From assembly GCF_018223745.1 (NCBI RefSeq), contig NZ_CP073653.1:5258001-5322000 (forward strand): DNA of 64,000 nt, in the 5' to 3' direction. The notes under the pieces are model-generated. The model worked only from the letters and a program-made list of their open reading frames with translations, was not told the DNA's origin and ran no database searches. The position numbers and the translations under genes were made by a program. Below are positions 19,716 to 28,931 of this stretch, in pieces (position 1 is the first letter of the stretch; every line of letters begins with the position of its first letter). The DNA is from Clostridium beijerinckii (GTDB taxonomy: Bacteria > Bacillota > Clostridia > Clostridiales > Clostridiaceae).

Positions 19716-21032
19716 TTATAGCAATTCAATATTATCTTTGTTTTGAACATTTTTAGTTGCATTTCTTGTATCAAATATGAATATAGAATTTTCTTGAATA
19801 AAACTATAGTTATATTTTTTATGGGCAGTGGTTATAATAACTAAATCTGCATTCCTTAATACTTCCTGTGTCAATTTTATTCCATAATGCTCTTCTCCTT
19901 TATACATATAAGATGATATATATGGATCATAAAATTTTACTTCTGAACCTTGCTTTTGAAAATTTTCTATTATCTTAAGCGCTGGACTTTCTCTATAATC
20001 GCCTATATCACTTTTATAGGCAATTCCTAATATCAAGATATTTGCCCTATTTAAAGCTTTATTAAATTTATTCAATATAGTAGCAGACCTTTGCACTATA
20101 TATTGAGGCATAAAATTATTGATTTCTCCTGAGGTTTCTATAAGTCTTGTGTGATAATCGTATTCTCGAGCTTTCCATGTTAAATAATATGGGTCTAATG
20201 GTATACAGTGCCCGCCAAGCCCGGGACCTGGATAAAATGCTTGAAACCCATAAGGCTTAGTTTTTGCTGCTTCTATAACCTCCCAAATATTTATATTCAT
20301 CTTATTACATATAACTGCCATTTCATTAATTAATCCAATATTTATATTTCTATAAGTATTTTCAAGAATTTTTTCCATTTCAGCTACTCTTGGCGTAGAT
20401 ACTTCAAAAATTTCGCTATTTAAAACTTTTCTATATAATTCTGCTGCTATTTCCGTGCTATCTCTTCCTACTCCTCCGACTACCTTTGCTGTATTAGCAG
20501 TATTATATATTGAATTTCCCGGGTCCACCCTTTCAGGTGAAAACGCTAAGTAAAAATCTTTTTCACACTTTAAACCAGACATTTTCTCTAATGTAGGTAA
20601 TACTAATTCTTCAGTAGTTCCTGGGTAGGTTGTACTTTCTAGAATTACGAGCATCCCTTCATGCAAGTACTTTCCAACTGATTCTGTAGATTCTTTAACA
20701 TAGCTTATGTCAGGTTGTTGATATTTATCTAATGGAGTAGGAACACAAATTAATATTACATCTGTGTCTTTCAAAAACTTAATTTCATTACTCGCTTTTA
20801 ATCTTCTATTTTTAATTGCAAACTTTAATTCTTCAGTCATAACATCGCTAATATAATTTTCACCATTATTAATCATATTAACTTTCTTTTCTTGAATATC
20901 AAATCCCAATACTTTATATCCACTTTTTGCAAATTCAACCGCTAAAGGCAGACCTACATATCCCAACCCAACAATACCTATAGTTGCTGTTTTATTATTA
21001 ATCTTATAAATCAAGTTATCCTTATCTAACAT
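19716..21032 (-). CDS. UDP-sugar 6-dehydrogenase, UDP-GlcNAc/ManNAc type (438 aa)
   Basis: Oxidises the C6 of a UDP-hexosamine to a uronic acid using NAD. The N-terminal Rossmann motif is GIVGLGYVGLPLA. TTYPGTTEE, the SPERVDPGN segment and the GPGLGGHCIPLDPYYL region around the catalytic Cys are all present, typical of the WbpA/TviB/WecC branch rather than UDP-glucose dehydrogenase. Length is normal. It lies downstream of a terminator and an acetyltransferase remnant, so it may have its own promoter in 21033-21170. With the aminotransferase and acyltransferase upstream it suggests an acylamino-uronic acid sugar donor. That product is an inference. Confidence 0.9.
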   Translation of the reverse strand: MLDKDNLIYKINNKTATIGIVGLGYVGLPLAVEFAKSGYKVLGFDIQEKKVNMINNGENYISDVMTEELKFAIKNRRLKASNEIKFLKDTDVILICVPTPLDKYQQPDISYVKESTESVGKYLHEGMLVILESTTYPGTTEELVLPTLEKMSGLKCEKDFYLAFSPERVDPGNSIYNTANTAKVVGGVGRDSTEIAAELYRKVLNSEIFEVSTPRVAEMEKILENTYRNINIGLINEMAVICNKMNINIWEVIEAAKTKPYGFQAFYPGPGLGGHCIPLDPYYLTWKAREYDYHTRLIETSGEINNFMPQYIVQRSATILNKFNKALNRANILILGIAYKSDIGDYRESPALKIIENFQKQGSEVKFYDPYISSYMYKGEEHYGIKLTQEVLRNADLVIITTAHKKYNYSFIQENSIFIFDTRNATKNVQNKDNIELL

Positions 21033-21170
21033 TAAATTCTCCCCTGGTTAGTAAATTTTTTTCAGTTAAGGCAAATGTATCTATTATTTATTTGAATGTG
21101 CCTAAGTTCAATAATATAATATGTTTTTCTTATTAATTAGTTCTTTGATTTTGCAGTATATTTAAAAAAT

Positions 21171-21219
21171 AAGAATGGGATAACATATACCAAAGAAAAG
21201 TATATGTTATCCCATTCTT
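21171..21219 (-). terminator. Strong terminator inside the glycosylation locus
   Basis: Perfect 20-bp stem (AAGAATGGGATAACATATAC at 21171-21190, complement at 21200-21219), 9-base loop, and T-run on the minus strand. It follows the acetyltransferase remnant. Confidence 0.85.
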
Positions 21220-21234
21220 ATTCTTTATTATTAT

Positions 21235-21352
21235 TTAACTGTTATTATATAGTTTAGCTGGATTTCCAGCAACCACAACATTGCTATCTAGATTTTTGAC
21301 TACTACTACATCATTTATCTTGAACGTTAACTCTATAACTACACATAAAGCA
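21235..21352 (-). pseudogene. C-terminal remnant of a hexapeptide acetyltransferase
   Basis: Read on the minus strand, the frame ending at TAA 21235-21237 encodes INDVVVVKNLDSNVVVAG followed by NPAKLYNNS. This is the characteristic end of left-handed beta-helix acetyltransferases (DVPPNVVVAGNPAK pattern). There is no start codon or upstream helix coils, because the intact 296-aa acyltransferase gene ends at 21365 just before it. It looks like the tail of an older acetyltransferase gene largely replaced or deleted. Confidence 0.7.
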
Positions 21353-21364
21353 TAAATATACAAT

Positions 21365-22255
21365 TCATCTTATACTCTTAATAAATTTAATAAATTTGCT
21401 ATGTTCTATTGCAAAATTTCCTGAAACAGCGCTTCCATCTCCTATATTGGTAGTAACAACAGCTCCTATTTTAATACTCACATTATTACCTACAATAAGT
21501 CCATTTGATATAGTTACACTTACACCAATCCAACAATCATTTCCAATGATTGAACTCCCACCAATTAATGCATTAGCTGCGATTAAGCATCTTTTACCAA
21601 TCTTTGCTCCATGTCCTACATGTACTAAATTATCAATTTTTGTTTCTTCTCCAATTACAGTATTATCCCATGGAAACATTGCTTTATCAATACAGGTATT
21701 GTATTGCACCTCAACATTCCTACCTATTTCTACACCGCCACAATGCTCAATAAAAAAAATTCTTCCTTCTTTATTAAACTGAAATCCTTCACCTCCGAGT
21801 ATAACTCCAGATCTAATCACTGAATTATCCAATATTTTAACGTTCTCTCTAATAATAACATTTTCCTCTATAGTTACACCATTACCAATAATTACATTTT
21901 TTCTGCTTATACCTTTCCTATCACGTATTATACAATTATCTCCTATAATAGTTTCAAACTCTTCTTTATTATATAAGTTAAGATCTCTGCATAAACAATT
22001 ATGGATTAAGTAAAAACTTAAACGTGGATTCTCTGATAAACAAATCCCATATTTATTAGGAAGTATTTTAGCTATTTTAGCATCACATATTATACAAGTT
22101 ACAGATTCTGATAATGTGTGTATATATTTTTCATTATTAATAAATGTTAAAATCCTACTTCTCGTCTTAGAGTTTGAATAATCAAGATTATCAAATTCTC
22201 CATCATTATAAATACTAATATTCTCTATCTTATTAACTAATTCAGATAATTTCAT
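21365..22255 (-). CDS. LpxD-like hexapeptide N-acyltransferase (296 aa)
   Basis: Transfers an acyl or acetyl group to an amino sugar nucleotide. The N-terminal 100 residues form a small alpha/beta domain like that of LpxD. From about 105 to 285 it has many [I/V]GxxxxI hexapeptide turns, with the catalytic-type His in VHVGHGAKIGKRC. It lacks the usual C-terminal NVVVAGNPAK end, unlike the remnant next to it. GGAGGAAGG precedes the ATG. It lies 18 bases after the Rossmann-like gene. Gram-positives have no lipid A, so the substrate is more likely a UDP-aminosugar made by the neighbouring aminotransferase. Confidence 0.82.
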   Translation of the reverse strand: MKLSELVNKIENISIYNDGEFDNLDYSNSKTRSRILTFINNEKYIHTLSESVTCIICDAKIAKILPNKYGICLSENPRLSFYLIHNCLCRDLNLYNKEEFETIIGDNCIIRDRKGISRKNVIIGNGVTIEENVIIRENVKILDNSVIRSGVILGGEGFQFNKEGRIFFIEHCGGVEIGRNVEVQYNTCIDKAMFPWDNTVIGEETKIDNLVHVGHGAKIGKRCLIAANALIGGSSIIGNDCWIGVSVTISNGLIVGNNVSIKIGAVVTTNIGDGSAVSGNFAIEHSKFIKFIKSIR

Positions 22256-22273
22256 TTTTCACCTTCCTCCTAC

Positions 22274-23311
22274 TTATAAAAATTCTTGACACAATTTATT
22301 TCTAATATGTTTTTTACTATTTTTATACATGATTTCTCCAACTTTAAGTCCAGCGCAATGTAAATCAATTATTGGTTTAGGTCCTAAATATGCTAATGTT
22401 TTGCCCATTCTATAATTTCCAACTTTATAATCTGGATAAAAATTTATACAGTTTTCTTTTAAATCGTCAATATCCACTATCCCAGAATACTGTATCACTG
22501 TTATAAAACTTGACAATGATTTCAATTTCTTTGATGTTATTTCTGAATTATTCATGCCTATAAAACATTTTTCTGAAGTATAATCTGCTACAATTAAAGC
22601 ATCTGTATTTATTAATAAATCATGGTTTTCTTCTAATAAATTTTTTATCACAACTACATCTGATGACAATTTTGATAATGTGGTGTATATAATCTGTCCA
22701 AAATTATCATTACTTACAATTACAATCTTACTTTTATAAATCTCTATGCCCACATCAAATAACATCTTCACTGCAAGTGGACCACTAAATTTGAATGTAT
22801 CTAATCCTGGATAATTTTCATTTGTTCCCATTACATTAATAGCTTTTTGTTTGCAATACTCTATATCTATATCCTCATTTCTTAATTCCCATGTTTCACA
22901 CATATATGGAATCACTGCATTTTCTTTCATCATATCTATTGTTTCTTTATCAATAGGTCTTACAAAACCTAAATTAGTTACTATATCAGCTTGATTAATA
23001 TTCCTCTTATCAAATGCTATCTCTATTTTATCTACAACATCACAAAGTTCAGCAAATAGCATTGTTTTCTTTTTCACCTCATCTTTAGATGCATACTTTG
23101 AGTCTTTAGTTATTGCATACACTTTTTTAGCCCCAGCCATTGCTGCTATTATAGGCGTATATATAAACTCCCCACATGCAGCCTCAGTAAAAACTATAAG
23201 TCCACTTAAATCCAATTTAGTAAATTTTATCGCTTTGCATATTAGATTAATACTTCTCTTTGGATTTATCATTCCATTTTCTTTGAAATACATTATTATA
23301 TTATTATTCAT
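22274..23311 (-). CDS. Unrecognised two-lobed Rossmann-like protein (345 aa)
   Basis: I do not recognise a named family. The central part (about 165-200) resembles the nucleotide-binding lobe of 2-hydroxyacid dehydrogenases or S-adenosylhomocysteine hydrolase (SKIVIVSNDNFGQIIYTTL), but the usual GxGxxG is replaced by SNDNFG. The N-terminal half has a second alpha/beta pattern (GLIVFTEAACGEFIYTP, AGAKKVYAITKDSKYA). The C-terminus carries YRMGKTLAYLGPKPIIDLHCAGLKVGE. Soluble, no signal peptide. It overlaps the aminotransferase gene by 8 bases and is followed by the acyltransferase, so it is very likely part of the sugar-nucleotide pathway, perhaps as the oxidoreductase or as a non-catalytic partner. 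Confidence 0.7.
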   Translation of the reverse strand: MNNNIIMYFKENGMINPKRSINLICKAIKFTKLDLSGLIVFTEAACGEFIYTPIIAAMAGAKKVYAITKDSKYASKDEVKKKTMLFAELCDVVDKIEIAFDKRNINQADIVTNLGFVRPIDKETIDMMKENAVIPYMCETWELRNEDIDIEYCKQKAINVMGTNENYPGLDTFKFSGPLAVKMLFDVGIEIYKSKIVIVSNDNFGQIIYTTLSKLSSDVVVIKNLLEENHDLLINTDALIVADYTSEKCFIGMNNSEITSKKLKSLSSFITVIQYSGIVDIDDLKENCINFYPDYKVGNYRMGKTLAYLGPKPIIDLHCAGLKVGEIMYKNSKKHIRNKLCQEFL

Positions 23312-24407
23312 TTAATATTTTCTCCAATTCTGATACAATATAAATTATCTCTTTCGACAAAATATTGTTATGCAAAGGTAATGCTATTCCATGCTTATGA
23401 GCATATACAGAATTGTAAAATTGACAATTTTCATACCCATATTTCTCTTTATAGTAAGGCTCTTCATGTACAGCATAAGCACCAAAATTAGTTTCTATTC
23501 CTTTATCTTTTAACTCTATAATTAATTTATCTCTATCAATTCTTTTATCTAAAAGTATATGATATGTCTGCCAAACATGTTTTTCATAACTTTTTTCTTC
23601 TGGTAATGTTATAAACTTCACATTTTTAAGCAAATTATTATACTTATTTGCTAATTCAATTCTTCTCTCATTTATTAATTCTAATTTTTTCATTTGTACT
23701 GTTCCAATAGCTCCTTGGATATTTGTCATTCTATAATTTAAACCTGCCTCTACAAAGCTTATTTTCCCGTTTTTATAGTTCAGTCCATGATTTCTGAGTA
23801 TTCTAATGTTTTCTGCTAATTTAGAATTATTTGTAACTACGATTCCACCTTCACCCGTTGTTATAGCTTTTCTTGGATGAAGACTAAAACAACCAATATC
23901 TCCAATCGTTCCGACCTTTTTCCCTTTATATTCCGCTCCAAGTGCACACGCAGCATCTTCTATGATTTTTAAATTGTATTTTTTAGCTATGGTCACTATT
24001 TTATCCATATCTGCTGACTGTCCAAATTCATGAACAGGTATTATTGCTTTTGTTTTATCAGTAATTGCATTCTCTATTTTATCTGTATCTATACATAGAC
24101 TATCTAGTTTAATATCTACAAACTTAGTTATAGCACCTACAATCTCTACTACATTAGCTGTTGCTGGAAAAGTAAAATCAGGTACTATAACTTCATCATC
24201 TGCCTTTATTCCAATAGCAAGCAAAGCTAAATGCAATGCAGCAGTTCCACTGCTAACAGCAAAACAATATTTAGCATTTAAATATTCTTTTAATTGATTT
24301 TCAAATTCTTCTACTTTATCTCCTTGTACCAAATATTTTGAATCAAAAACTTTTTTTATTTCATCCAATTCTTCCTGCCCTATATCTGGAGAAGCGAGTT
24401 TAATCAT
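23304..24407 (-). CDS. DegT/DnrJ/EryC1-family sugar aminotransferase (367 aa)
   Basis: PLP-dependent enzyme that puts an amino group on a keto-sugar nucleotide. The family landmarks are SSGTAALHLALLAIG (PLP phosphate), DEVIVPDFTFPATAN, IEDAACALGAEYKGKKVG, and SLHPRKAITTGEGG with the Schiff-base lysine. Length is normal. It overlaps both neighbours by 8 bases (the epimerase gene upstream and the Rossmann-like gene downstream), so translation is coupled. It implies that a keto intermediate is made by the SDR or Rossmann-like protein next door. Confidence 0.93.
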   Translation of the reverse strand: MIKLASPDIGQEELDEIKKVFDSKYLVQGDKVEEFENQLKEYLNAKYCFAVSSGTAALHLALLAIGIKADDEVIVPDFTFPATANVVEIVGAITKFVDIKLDSLCIDTDKIENAITDKTKAIIPVHEFGQSADMDKIVTIAKKYNLKIIEDAACALGAEYKGKKVGTIGDIGCFSLHPRKAITTGEGGIVVTNNSKLAENIRILRNHGLNYKNGKISFVEAGLNYRMTNIQGAIGTVQMKKLELINERRIELANKYNNLLKNVKFITLPEEKSYEKHVWQTYHILLDKRIDRDKLIIELKDKGIETNFGAYAVHEEPYYKEKYGYENCQFYNSVYAHKHGIALPLHNNILSKEIIYIVSELEKILNE

Positions 24408-25362
24408 TTAGAACACCTCTATACCACTTAATTGTTCTTTCTAACCCCTCATCTAAATCATACTTAGGTACAAATTTCAAAATCTCTTTAGCTTTTTCTA
24501 TGCTTGGACTTCTAAGTTCTATATCCACATAATTCTTTGGTACATAAACAATTTCAGATTTAGACTTTGCTATTCTCTTTATTAATTTTGCAAGCATAGC
24601 TATAGTAATAGTTCCTCTTGGATTTCCAATATTAAATGCTTGTCCTATTGCTTTCTCATTATCTAAGCATAACATTACTCCTGTTATAAAATCGTCAATA
24701 TAGCACCAAGATCGTATTTGATTTCCTTCGCCATGAATTTGTATCTGTTCATTTTTGATGGCTCTTACAACAAATTGATGAATCGCGCCTTCACCAACCT
24801 GACCATCTCCATATATATTAAAAGGCCTTATTGTTACGATTGGAAGTCCATACTCCTTATAAAAACTATAAGCTAAATGTTCACCTGCAAGTTTTGAGAC
24901 TGAGTAAGTCCATCTTGCTTCCCCTACAGGAGCTAAATTTGTTGTATGAGCTTCATCAACTTTATATGCATAAGATCCAAATATCTCCGAAGTTGAAAAA
25001 TCTATAAATATTTCTATTTTTTGATTTTTTAATGATTCAAGAATATTATAAGTTCCAATCATATTGACCTTCATAGTACTCACTGGATTTTTTATAACAG
25101 TATCTATTCCTGCAATCGCAGCTAAATGGATTACTATATTAGGTTTAAATTCATCTATGACATGCTTTAAAAAATTAAAATTTAAAATATCTCCTTTAAC
25201 TAATTTTATATTATCTTTATTTAATAATTTTGTATTTTTAATCGAGTTTCTCTTTAAATTATCATATATTAATAATTCATTATTACTGCTAAGCTTTTCG
25301 CACAACTTTGTGCCTATAAAGCCTGCACCACCTGTTAGAAATATTTTTTTACTTTTTATCAT
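24400..25362 (-). CDS. NAD-dependent SDR sugar epimerase/dehydratase (320 aa)
   Basis: Extended short-chain dehydrogenase acting on a nucleotide sugar. The NAD motif is TGGAGFIGTKL at the N-terminus; the catalytic pair is YSVSK (about 150), with the Ser region STSEIFGSY before it. Sugar-binding and C-terminal signatures (RPFNIYGDGQVGEG, NIGNPRGTITI) are those of the GalE/UDP-glucuronate branch. The Thr-Asp-Glu triad of RmlB-type 4,6-dehydratases is absent, so epimerase or decarboxylase activity is more likely. It overlaps the preceding glycosyltransferase gene by 4 bases and the aminotransferase gene by 8. Confidence 0.9.
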   Translation of the reverse strand: MIKSKKIFLTGGAGFIGTKLCEKLSSNNELLIYDNLKRNSIKNTKLLNKDNIKLVKGDILNFNFLKHVIDEFKPNIVIHLAAIAGIDTVIKNPVSTMKVNMIGTYNILESLKNQKIEIFIDFSTSEIFGSYAYKVDEAHTTNLAPVGEARWTYSVSKLAGEHLAYSFYKEYGLPIVTIRPFNIYGDGQVGEGAIHQFVVRAIKNEQIQIHGEGNQIRSWCYIDDFITGVMLCLDNEKAIGQAFNIGNPRGTITIAMLAKLIKRIAKSKSEIVYVPKNYVDIELRSPSIEKAKEILKFVPKYDLDEGLERTIKWYRGVLND

Positions 25363-27869
25363 TTATTATTTCTCCCATTATTATTTGCTATATTATCTAT
25401 ATATTTTTCAAACTCTTTTACAAAATACTCAAATTTTAAATTATTGCTTTCTATTTTTCTATTCATTTTCACAGTATTTCTAAAGCTTTTATCTTGAATT
25501 AATTTTTTAGAATAACTTAATAATTTATCAAAATCACCTGTTTTAGGGAAAATAGTTTTTGCATTATTATATAAATATGCTGGAGCCATATAACTAGCAT
25601 TCATTACATCAAATGCTTCATTATTTTCTTCTTTATAAAAAGTAATAATAGGCAATTCTGCATAATAAGCTTCTTCTAAAGAGTATCCTCCACCAGGATA
25701 TGAATTCAAATAAAAATCGCAACTTTTTAGATATGATGATGCTTCTAAATTAAATCCTGCAAAAATCACCTTGCATTCCTGGATTAATTTACTTGGAACA
25801 TATTCTTCAAACTCGCTATAATCGCCTCCAAATACAACAAGGCATATGTCATCTATTTCATTAATAAGCTTAATTACAAAATTCCAAAATTCATTGTTTT
25901 TATACTTTATAGACCTTCCAATTGAAATTACTACTTTTTTCTTCCTATCAATATTAAATAAAGTTCTTATATTAAGATTTTTATCCACTAACTCAGTATT
26001 TATTGGTGAGATTAATTCAAATATATTTTCACAGCAATTATCTTTTTTAATATACGTGTAACAAAAATCTAATTTCTTATCAAAATAATCTTCCGGCTGT
26101 TGAAATTGAATTTTTCCAATAATTTCACAAACCTTTTTTAATAATGGGTATAACAATATTCCTATCGGTGCAAAATATAAACTTTGATATACTACATAAT
26201 CAAAATTTTCTTCACTTATATAGGTGTAGAATTCTTTAATTTTATCCTCAATACAATTGCTAATTGGTACAAATAAATTTACATTTAACTTATTAAAATA
26301 TTCTATACTTTCTTTACTATTATTAAATTCATTCTTGTTTAAAAGACTCAATACTGAATATCTATCTTTAGCATTCTCAGAACTTTCTAAATAATTTATA
26401 AAGAATTGTGTTACACTCTGATGTATATCCAAACCATTTAATATAAATAAAATCTTTCTCTTATTTTCTTTTAAACTCATTTTTTTATTATTAAAATAAG
26501 TCAAATAATTCTCATCTAAAATTCTTTCCCCGATTTTATCCATTTCCTCGTATACATTTTGTTGCATATATTTAAATCTTGAATAACTAGTAAATCTCCT
26601 ATACATATTTCCATAATAATAATTGAATTTGAATGTTAATTCATATTTACTTCTTATAAACCACTCACTTAAATATTTCATATAGCTTTCTTCATCATTG
26701 ATGCTTAATAAATAATCAAATAATGCTTCTGTATTAGTCATGTCATCTGAATTTACCATAAATTTTGTTTTCATTAAATCAACTTGGTCACTACTTTTCC
26801 TTAAATGATCTGGATTTATATAATTCAAATTTTCTTTAGATCCTTTTTCGGACGAACTAATCAATAGATCTTTAATTTTTATTAATTGATCATTTAATGA
26901 ATATCTTTCTTTAATAAATGCCCTATATACTTTTGAAGTATAATTTTTATCAGAAATCATTTCGACAGCTTCAGTTATCGTATTCCATACATATTGAGAT
27001 GGATATATTACTCTAGCCCCTACAAAATTATGTATTATTGGTTTTATTCCTTTGCACATGGCCTGCATTACGCTTATATTTTGTGATTCAAGAACACTTG
27101 TACATAAAATACAATTTTTATCTTCAAGCCATTTATCTAGATCATTCTGCCAGCCTTCATATATAACATTATTCTCTAATCCTAATTCTCTAACCATTTG
27201 ATTATAGTAAAGTACATCTCTATTATCTTGAAAAACTCCTGCAATATATAATTTATATCTATTATCCTCATCATAAATAGCCTTAAATGTATGCAATAAA
27301 AGCATAGGACCTTTCTTATAATTAATATATCCTACATAAGCTATATTAAATCCATTTTCTCGCTCTTTATATGTCCATTTTTTTTCATCTATTCCATTTG
27401 GGATAACACTAATTATTTTTTCATCTATGTTAAAATTTTCAACAATAAAATCTTTTATATGTGCTCCTACTACTATTAGCTTGTCTATACTGTTCCAAGT
27501 CACATTATTAATATAATCTGTAAAGGCTTCATAACTATGAAGCCTACATATAACTTTCTTTTCTCTAGCTAACTCTAATTTACTTCCATATGCTATTAAT
27601 TCATCACACCATTCAAACCAGCAAATATCTGCCCATTGCATACCATCTTCAATTTGCTTATATTCTGTTACTATAATTTTTTTTATCTCATATTCTTGTG
27701 ACAGACCCTCAATAATATCGCCTAAAAAACTATCTAATCCTAGCCTTACAAAAAACGCCAATTTCATCTTATCTTTTACGACACATGAAATATCTTCTTT
27801 TAAATTTTCAGTATCATTAATTAATTCATCCTTTGATTGCATTACAATATTAACCAAGTTGTCTTTCAT
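25359..27869 (-). CDS. Two-domain glycosyltransferase (836 aa)
   Basis: First gene of the operon. It has two GT-B-like halves. The N-terminal one (about 30-335) carries VIPNGIDEKKW, IAYVGYINYKKGPML and the donor-site stretch SVLESQNISVMQAM, as in GT4. The C-terminal one (about 465-825) has VVISIGRSIKYKNNEFW and NSYPGGGYSLEEAYYAELPI. The middle is a helical spacer. No signal peptide or membrane segment is seen, so it is cytoplasmic. Two fused transferases could add two successive sugars or extend a repeating glycan. GGAGTGG precedes the ATG, and the promoter should lie in 27870-28233. It is divergent from the two signal-less surface-type genes on the plus strand. Confidence 0.85.
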   Translation of the reverse strand: MKDNLVNIVMQSKDELINDTENLKEDISCVVKDKMKLAFFVRLGLDSFLGDIIEGLSQEYEIKKIIVTEYKQIEDGMQWADICWFEWCDELIAYGSKLELAREKKVICRLHSYEAFTDYINNVTWNSIDKLIVVGAHIKDFIVENFNIDEKIISVIPNGIDEKKWTYKERENGFNIAYVGYINYKKGPMLLLHTFKAIYDEDNRYKLYIAGVFQDNRDVLYYNQMVRELGLENNVIYEGWQNDLDKWLEDKNCILCTSVLESQNISVMQAMCKGIKPIIHNFVGARVIYPSQYVWNTITEAVEMISDKNYTSKVYRAFIKERYSLNDQLIKIKDLLISSSEKGSKENLNYINPDHLRKSSDQVDLMKTKFMVNSDDMTNTEALFDYLLSINDEESYMKYLSEWFIRSKYELTFKFNYYYGNMYRRFTSYSRFKYMQQNVYEEMDKIGERILDENYLTYFNNKKMSLKENKRKILFILNGLDIHQSVTQFFINYLESSENAKDRYSVLSLLNKNEFNNSKESIEYFNKLNVNLFVPISNCIEDKIKEFYTYISEENFDYVVYQSLYFAPIGILLYPLLKKVCEIIGKIQFQQPEDYFDKKLDFCYTYIKKDNCCENIFELISPINTELVDKNLNIRTLFNIDRKKKVVISIGRSIKYKNNEFWNFVIKLINEIDDICLVVFGGDYSEFEEYVPSKLIQECKVIFAGFNLEASSYLKSCDFYLNSYPGGGYSLEEAYYAELPIITFYKEENNEAFDVMNASYMAPAYLYNNAKTIFPKTGDFDKLLSYSKKLIQDKSFRNTVKMNRKIESNNLKFEYFVKEFEKYIDNIANNNGRNNK

Positions 27870-27965
27870 TAAACCACTCCAAAATTCTGATTATAATATT
27901 CTACTCTCTGCTGATTTAAATTATGATTTATTATTTCTTATTATTGACTTTTTTTGAATCTTACT

Positions 27966-28080
27966 TCTAAATGAGTTTAATGTTAGCGTATTCAAAAAAA
28001 TAATAGTCAATTTATCTGATGAAAAATATCCATGACAAACTGGACTTGTTATTTATTTTTACGTGCCTTAACTTAATACA
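27966..28080. repeat. Hairpin repeat element, copy 1
   Basis: The 43-base core at 28028-28070 (containing CATGACA, TGGACTTGTTATTT and TGCCT) aligns without gaps to 29944-29986 at roughly 70% identity. Weak flanking inverted repeats (around 27974-27990 and 28062-28078) could form a hairpin. It sits in the gap between the divergent glycosyltransferase and the 94-aa gene, which is otherwise AT-rich. Confidence 0.45.
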
Positions 28081-28233
28081 AATTGATCAATAGAATTCTT
28101 TTAATCATAAATTTAAGATAATTTACTTCCCCCACTAAATTATGTATTGCTGTATCACAATTAAAAAACAATAATATAATATACTATAAATATACAAAAA
28201 ATCTAAGGAATCAATTAAAGGAGATGTTATTTA

Positions 28234-28518
28234 ATGGCAAGTTTTGATACGCCTCAAAACAGCACTATTCAAACAATTTATGCTACAGGAACTATCCCTG
28301 CACACAATGATGCAGGTTTTATTGAAATACAAGCCGTTGCTTCTCGTAATGGTGGTCATGAAACTTTTTATAAAACATTTCAAGTTGCTGCTAGCGCTAC
28401 AAGAGCTACTGCTGAAGTATGGGCTGGGGCTGGTAACTATCAGATAATTATTACTCCTAAATTATTTGGTACCCAATCAGTTAGTTCGACAACCGTTATA
28501 AATAGCTTCAAACATTAA
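28234..28518 (+). CDS. Small beta-rich protein, stand-alone domain (94 aa)
   Basis: No named family recognised. Starts MASFDTPQNSTIQTIYATGT, without a signal peptide, and is rich in Ala/Thr/Ile with an alternating beta pattern. Its whole length aligns with the C-terminal about 85 residues of the 319-aa protein encoded next: TIYATGTIPA against TVRVTGTVAP, FIEIQAVASRNGG against YIVVDLQVTRASSG, and NYQIIITPKL against TYNIAVSPPI. So it is a free copy of that domain. AAAGGAG precedes the ATG and a terminator follows. No Cys. Possibly a structural subunit of a cell or spore surface layer. Confidence 0.78.
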   Translation: MASFDTPQNSTIQTIYATGTIPAHNDAGFIEIQAVASRNGGHETFYKTFQVAASATRATAEVWAGAGNYQIIITPKLFGTQSVSSTTVINSFKH

Positions 28519-28539
28519 TAAGAACCATAATATAAATTT

Positions 28540-28565
28540 CATGGAGTCTAATATCCGACTCCATG
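28540..28565 (+). terminator. Intrinsic terminator
   Basis: CATGGAGTC and GACTCCATG with an 8-base loop, followed by TTTTT. It ends the 94-aa gene, so the next gene needs its own promoter. I see nothing else in 28566-28931 beyond AT-rich sequence. Confidence 0.85.
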
Positions 28566-28931
28566 TTTTTAATATGCCTATATAATTTTTATAAAAAATC
28601 TGCTTCGCAAGGTGTGAGTTTAACATACTTCTAAAAGTCATCCACGTATTTGACTGTATTATAATTTTCTCTAAAGAATTAAATAATCTTGACTGATGAA
28701 CTTATTATTTTTTCATTGTGTTAAATATAACATACAGTATATCTTAATCTTCTAATTATCTTTGAAAATAATTCCACATAAAGTACTCAGCTATTTGTAT
28801 AAAATTTGAATAGTATGTTTATTCACTCCTTTTTATAGATCTCATATACTATATTAAAGTGGAACCTGTTTTTAAGTAATGTGAAGTAATACTATAATAT
28901 TGCAATAGTATCGGAGAAATGGAGGTTAATA

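Noticed and set aside
28141..28233. Sporulation SigK-type promoter before the 94-aa gene
   Set aside because: A TATACTATA resembles the -10 box but no AC lies 16-17 bases upstream, so it is not strong enough to call.
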